From positions 1,302,001 through 1,366,000 of the forward strand of contig JAWNGF010000002.1 of assembly GCA_037039685.1 (NCBI GenBank): a DNA stretch of 64,000 bases. The letters are read 5' to 3'. The notes beneath the pieces are model-generated. The model made no database searches. It was not told where the DNA came from and saw only the letters and a list, made by a program, of their open reading frames with translations. The first letter of the stretch is position 1; each line of letters starts with the position of its first letter. Position numbers and translations under genes: made by a program. Shown one piece after another: positions 58,629 to 64,000 of this stretch. The stretch comes from Ceratobasidium sp. AG-K (Eukaryota > Basidiomycota > Agaricomycetes > Cantharellales > Ceratobasidiaceae).

Positions 58629-60902
58629 ATGATTACCATCAACGACCCGCCCCCCTTTCATGACCATTACTTCCCTCCCTGCCGTGTTCAGTCACTTCGA
58701 GACCTATGGTCTCAAAATACCCTTGTGCGCCAGCGGAGGTCGACCTCTAGGCCGGTATGCGTATCATCTATACTACCAGCAAACGGCAGGCAACGTATCT
58801 TCGCAAGTGAAGTGAGTCTCAACCATCTCGGTACCCACCTGTCTCACTCCCTACCCCTAGGTCGCCGACCTATACTCGCACGCACAGGATCCTTATAATC
58901 ATGACTACCATGCTGGTTATTTTTGCGGCAGTATGCATTCTGGGCGTGATAATGGATCTATTGCCGCTTCGTTCTCCGTTTAACCAACAATCCGTTCCCG
59001 TCGGTTTGTCTCCGTCGCCACCTCCCAAGGCTCCGGCTGGGTGCAAGCTCCGAGGTGACGGACAGGGCACCGTACAGACCTTCGTATCACTCACGATGGA
59101 GGTGCATCATGGTGGTGAGTTTGGTGACGGTCTCGTGGTTATTCGAGCTAACACGTCTATTGTTTCACAGCGAGGGTCTACGCAGCCGCCAATGCGGGCA
59201 GGGGGCGCGTGAATCCACTCATACCAGCGTTGGCGGAAAATGTTGGTGCGACGAAGGTTGACTCTACTAATCGTGGGCGGACCCCAGGTCGGTGGTCATT
59301 AGCTTTTACTTGATTAATGGCGGTCTTATTTGTGTATCTCGATCACCATATTCGTAGGCACCCAAGCCGGCTCTCGCTGCGCGACAGACCCCGTGGCCCA
59401 GAATCCTGCGTCGTCGACTCTTGCCTATAGCCTCTCTGAAGCTTCATTGCCGATCATCGAGGAGGGTGCTTCTAATGAACCGAGTGCTGGGCCTACCTGT
59501 AGGTGTTCTGCCTTGACTCTGATAGCTTAACCGCTTTAACCGTAGTCTCATCCCTTCTTGTAGCCGCAGTTGGGTCTTGTATGCCGCGGGGAAGCGGGCC
59601 GAACCCCGCTCAGCTTGGGCCTTCACCATTTCAACTCACCGGCGCGTCTGGGAACATCAAAAAGTCACTTTATCCGCTTATCCTCGATCCTGTTGGGCTG
59701 ACAAACCACAACGACGCTACATCCTCTTCCCCCGCACGTCTACCTCAAGAATCTCCATGGAACCACCTTGATAGGAACTTGTCTGCCGCCGTGCGGCACT
59801 TGAAGAATTGCTATATGCTCGTTGTCGCTGTTGGTGTTGACGGCCTCAAAGACCCCTCGATTGACCTCAAATTCCTGCGGGGGATCTCCGAATCAGCAGT
59901 CCTCCGGCTCCGATGGCTTTCTAACCGAAAGGTCACCCATAAGCTCGTTCGGCGCAAGTTGCGGAAGCTCTACATCAAAGCCCAGAAAACCGGTAGCTCG
60001 TCATGGGTACTCGTTTATCTCACCGGCATGGGCGACCACCGTGGCAACATGTGTTTGTTTGGGCGGAACACGATTGGAGTACAAGACCTAGAGGGTTGGC
60101 TCGCAGAATTTGACGGGCCTCGGCTGCACGTCGGCGTTGTATTCGACATTTGCAGAAGGACTTGCCTCTCGCTTGCCCCGAGTCGCCACTGCGGGCTTGC
60201 TCCCGTTTGGTCATGTTCGATAGAACAATGGGCCTACGGCCTCGATTTTGGCGAAAATTTGCCGAGCTCGTGCTTCCTCAATTCCCTCTTCTTAGCGGCG
60301 CATGACGTTCTCGTCGGATATGACTCATTTGAAGCCGCATTCAAGCATCGAATGACTCAGCAGGGCAAGCTATTACAATTCATCTATCAGAAGAGGCACG
60401 AAATAAGTGGGCATTGCAAAAAATGCCCCGAGGGAGGCAAATGTGCCCTTCCCGAGCCACAGGTCGCTGAATGGGGATCAGCCGGTGTGAGTGTGGTTTG
60501 TCGCAAAGCATGCACGCGATAATTTTTGACGGCTCAGTTTAATACGTTTCTCATCTTGGGCAAGCTCATTGTCTCCGAATTTCCCCATGTCGCACACCGT
60601 GTCGAGGCCGGGATGACCAAGAAGATGATGGGATGGAAGTTTCTTTGCGATGAGGTGCGTTTTCGGGCATGGCTTTGACGCCTCAAAGAGATATTTATGT
60701 GTTACAGAGCGTCAATGCTGCGGCAACTCCTGTTGCTGCGCCCCTCAGTTCCAAAGCTCATCACTTTCCCATAACTTGTGATACAAGCAGTGCTTGGGAC
60801 AGAAGTGGAGTAATGCTGCAGACTACAGCGCCGAGCGTGGGTTCACAGGTGGGGAGGATGGAATTTGCTTCACCTCGAAACAATGTGTCCATTTTCAGCT
60901 AG
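58629..60902 (+). CDS. Caspase-like membrane protein, copy 7 (catalytic His replaced by Met)
   Basis: The 5' end is uncertain: either ATG 58629 with an upstream exon, or an ATG near 58892-58910 directly before the membrane segment (MLVIFAAVCILGVIMDLLPL). From there exons join in one frame: VHHGARVYAAANAGR, NRGRTPGTQAGSRC, and AGPTAVGSCMPRGSG-type joins at 59115-59575. Domain: YMLVVAVGVDGLKDPSID, VYLTGMGDHRGNMCL, VVFDICRRTCLS, VWSCSIEQWAYG. The Cys cluster is HEISGHCKKCPEGGKC. Then, after the conserved intron, FNTFLILGKLIVSEFP and a long last exon SVNAAATPVAAPLSS ending in TAG at 60900-60902. It is followed 316 bases later by copy 8 on the same strand. No break is seen. Confidence 0.75.
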
Positions 60903-61218
60903 AGTGTGTAATCTCATATAGACGGTCCAGGCTTTACCGTGGCCATCCTTATCACCTTCGAGGGTTGGCGATGCATCCATATGTCACTTCTCGAAACACG
61001 GTGTGAATGTCACCAATACACGTGTATTCCATGATCGCCCATCTATTTCCAGCTTTGGGAGCTTGATTGACTGACTTGGGTGGATCGGCGCGAGCGGTCC
61101 CACTGGCAGCTCGCAACAGCGGTGCATCAAGCGACACCATGGCGAGAGCCCACGACCATAAAACTCGGTCTTGTCGACGTTCCTTTTTTTCCGTACTTTT
61201 GCTGTTAGTCCGGGTCGT

Positions 61219-63421
61219 ATGAACCGAGTAGTCTGTTCTTCCCTTATTTTTGCCGGCCATGCGGCGCTAGCGCTCCCTCACTCCCTTCCAACAACCGCAG
61301 CGTACATCGAGGCCGTCGCGCCGGGTTCTCAGTACACCTTTCCCGAGATTGGCCATTATCATGTCCAGGACACACTGTCATGTCAATTCGAACAACCAGA
61401 TGCTCCTACCTTTAGCCGACCGTGCGTATGACCCCTCGACTCGTGGCGCGCCTAGCTAACCCATGATTGTTAATAGACACCGAGCAAGACTTGCATTTTC
61501 GTGGGGATTCTTATTGGGCGCAGTCGTCGCAGTGTTAGTGCTATTCGCCATTGCTGGGTCCTACTTGGTGATCACGATACGCGTCGGTCAACAAAGGGGT
61601 GAACCGGTGAGCGCCGCACCGCCTCAGTCACTCGGCCCTAGCATGTCGTTAAGCGCTGCTCTCAGCGGTAAGACGATTTATCCATTCGTCCGTACGGACC
61701 TTGTTAAGCTCTTTCTTCGCCAGCAACGCACCAGGCTCCCCCAGCTTGCATATGCCAGAGTCCGGTCATCCAGCCGCAGCCTCACGAATCTAGACCAGCT
61801 GCTGAGCCGTCTATCCCCTGGGTCGTCGGGGAAGTCTCCCGATGTGAATGATTTTATTCCATTTAAGTGAGACTTCTATTGATCACTGCTCCACCAGTCG
61901 TATTGAGTCCCGAGACTAGTCCGAGGTTACGGGTATTGCACGTCCAGGAGAGTCCTGGTCATGGAATACCGACGTTAGGTTAGCTGTCGAACTATTCACA
62001 ATCGGAGCTTGTTGGTTGACAACTTTCCGGTGTAAAGTCTTGGTACAGAAGCTCAGCCTCAATACACAAAACGGTTCGGCTGCCAGCTCGGGCGAGCATC
62101 AGGCACATGGTACTACCTCGCACTCAGTCGAGCCCAACACCAGCTCCCAAACCGCCGATGACGTGCAGCCCGCCGATGCCCCACCCGTCCCTGTTAGACC
62201 ACCGCGATACCTCAGCTGGGCACAGACCCTTCGAGCTGGGTCGGCCCCGCGCCCCATAATTCCAATCCCTCCGCCCTCCCGAGCCCAGACACTTGTTCAG
62301 AGCCTGGCTGGACTGTCTTGGATGGAGCGCAGTTTTGTCGATATTCTGGGGGTTGGCCTGAGCTGGCAACATGATCCGAAAAGAGCACTTCCAGGCCCGG
62401 CGTATGATATGCCTTGGCTCGAGAATCTGTTTGCAGACCAACGAGACGTACGATTTCAGTACTTGCTAGACAACACTGCTACCCGAGATATGATCCACGC
62501 GCGGATGAAGGAGATGCACGAGCGGGCTACCCCCGAAACCCGTCTAGTGTTTTATTTTGCTGGTCATGGGTTGGCAAATGCCTTTCAGCTCTATGATCCA
62601 GATTCCGCACCTCTCGATGAGGTTGCCCTGAACGAATGGATTGTCGAATTTCGCCGAACAACCTGCACGAACGCGCCGGTCTACATCGTGTTCGATTTCT
62701 GCCGCGACAACCCAGTCGAATCCCAGGCAAATTTAGCTGAAGATGTCCACGTTATTTGGGCGTGCTCGCCTGGGCAGTCGGCGCTAGACATACGCTTGCC
62801 TTCAACGGGACCTGATCACCTGCCACGCTCATGTTTTTTGATCGCACTGGTACTTGCTGCTGATGATGCTTCGAAGAATTCGAGTTCGTCGCCTTGGGAA
62901 AACCTCACGATGAGAATGAACGAGCTGGTCAGGGTTGTACGGGGGGTTCGATGCTTTGTCTCAAGATGTCGGCCAGCATGGTTCTTTTGCCGATGTGAAA
63001 CTTGCTCGAGCGGAAATCTCTGTCACCACGATAAACATCCTGAAGAACAACGTTTATTTCAAGATATTGGCATAACTACTCTCGAGGTGCGTTGGGTGCC
63101 TGGTGCGGTCCTCCCTTGGCTGACGGATTCCGCAGCCTGAAGGGGACCCAACTTTTGCAGCCGTCGCGCAATTCCTAGCAACCCGTTTCCCGTTACATAT
63201 TCAGCGAGTCAGTAATCAAGTGGGAAACCACCGCTGGGTTATGTTCTTTGTATGTTTCGATCTAATGCGCCAGCCATTTGAGAATGCTGACGCAGAGCAC
63301 ACAGAACCCGGTTCGCATCGCAGCGAATCGGGGCTCTATCATGCCTCGTGCGCTCCCTCGTGACGGCACACAGGCTACCTCCCGAACCACGTTTCGACAG
63401 CTGACCGTTCCAGTAATGTAA
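61219..63421 (+). CDS. Caspase-like membrane protein, copy 8, with the GHG histidine
   Basis: Start MNRVVCSSLIFAGHAALALP at 61219, 60 bases after a TATA-like CATAAAAC. Exon one holds the signal peptide and a roughly 50-residue ectodomain; exon two begins HRARLAFSWG and carries the membrane span (LLGAVVAVLVLFAIAGSYLV). The join into the long domain exon (open from about 62037) is unresolved. Domain: FVDILGVGLSWQHDPKRA, LVFYFAGHGLANAFQLYD, VYIVFDFCRDNPVES, VIWACSPGQSALD. Both members of the caspase dyad are therefore present, and the MCL motif of the other copies is absent. The Cys cluster is CRCETCSSGNLC and lacks the leading His. The gene continues past an apparent stop at 63140 through an intron (donor after TTLE) to PEGDPTFAAVAQFLATRF, and a last exon STQNPVRIAANRG ending in TAA at 63419-63421. 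Confidence 0.75.
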
Positions 63422-64000
63422 AGATGTGCGAGAGTTGTTTCGAAAGCAATTCTGTACGTATATGCGCCATATTCCCAGTCTTGCAAGGTGATAAGTGCGC
63501 TTTAATGAATGTAATTGATTTAAAGCAACACGAACCCGATAAAATAAGATCTAAATATTGCGTTTTATTACTGTGACGATCGTCCAAACGCTGATAATTC
63601 CGGTTTCCGTCGATAAGCGACAGTGGCAGCGACGTAAAATCACTTATATTGCTAACGTACGCACGGTGTCCGACCCCCCGAATCTATGACTGGGGGGTTG
63701 GCACCCCTTGCGGCAATGACGGATCCCGCCGTCCGCGATAATGCTATGATGCGAAGACATGGCATGACTGCCACGCTGATACAAAACCTTGAAGAAGGTT
63801 CTCTATCCAGAAACTCTACATAGCCATTCTGATGATCGATGAAATCAGCTCCACACACGCTTCAATCCGATGCTGTGAATGGTCCATTTGGGCAATTGAT
63901 CCGCAAACTGCCTAAATATATTAGTGTGGCTTCATTCCTTCCTATCCCGTCATGAGTCTTCAGGCCCACACGGCTGGGGGTATCACTTTAAGAGCCTACG
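63422..64000. other. Right flank, no gene recognised
   Basis: No frame or RNA gene is supported. The left part is the 3' flank of copy 8. Confidence 0.4.

Noticed and set aside
63088..63140. Stop at 63138-63140 as the end of copy 8
   Set aside because: The segment is better read as an intron: splicing restores a helix and last exon like those of the other copies.
28403..63421. Secondary-metabolite or effector cluster
   Set aside because: No polyketide, peptide synthetase, P450 or transporter gene is present; the region is one repeated family plus transposons.
1..64000. CRISPR arrays or bacterial operon features
   Set aside because: The window is clearly eukaryotic with spliceosomal introns; no regularly spaced short repeats were seen.

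Overview
This window is nuclear DNA from a filamentous basidiomycete. Genes are intron-dense with introns of about 50 bases, several gene pairs are divergent with very short shared promoters, there is a DNMT1-type cytosine methyltransferase, and fatty acid synthase is a single fused polypeptide. An Agaricomycete of the Rhizoctonia/Ceratobasidiaceae type fits, but that placement is inference.

Bases 1-24.8 kb are a gene-dense housekeeping block: a secreted M28 aminopeptidase, eIF3 subunit J, a DNMT1-like methyltransferase, the WD40 ribosome-biogenesis factor PWP1, a mitochondrial hydroxyacyl-thioester dehydratase (HTD2-like), and a 12.8 kb gene for the complete type I fatty acid synthase (AT-ER-DH-MPT-ACP-KR-KS-PPT). 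eIF3j/DNMT and PWP1/HTD2 are divergent pairs with about 144 and 100 bases between start codons. HTD2 and FAS converge.

Bases 24.8-28.4 kb are sparse, with a TATA-preceded 85-codon ORF and a weak coiled-coil gene model.

Bases 28.4-63.4 kb are an accessory region dominated by one gene family. There are eight copies of a caspase-like (C14/CD-clan fold) protein, five intact-looking on either strand around one pseudogene, and two more in tandem at the right end, plus two fragments. The usual layout is a signal peptide or N-terminal hydrophobic segment, a short ectodomain, one membrane helix, a Pro/Ser-rich linker, the caspase-like domain, and a small Cys cluster (H-x5-C-x2-C-x5-7-C). All eight keep the D-x-C-R cysteine motif. 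Only the rightmost copy keeps the GHG histidine; the other seven have G-x-G with Ser, Leu, Arg, Ile, Arg, Gln or Met, and all seven carry a new M-C-L motif just downstream. Minus/plus divergent pairs were duplicated (copy 2/fragment 1, copy 3/copy 4, copy 5/fragment 2), with the plus-strand partner decaying in two of three units.

Within this array lies a 5'-truncated LINE with a 19-base A tail and 16-base target duplication, itself interrupted by a complete DD34E Tc1/mariner element with inverted repeats of about 220 bases. Each carries one TGA in place of a likely CGA. Bases 51.5-58.6 kb hold no recognisable gene.
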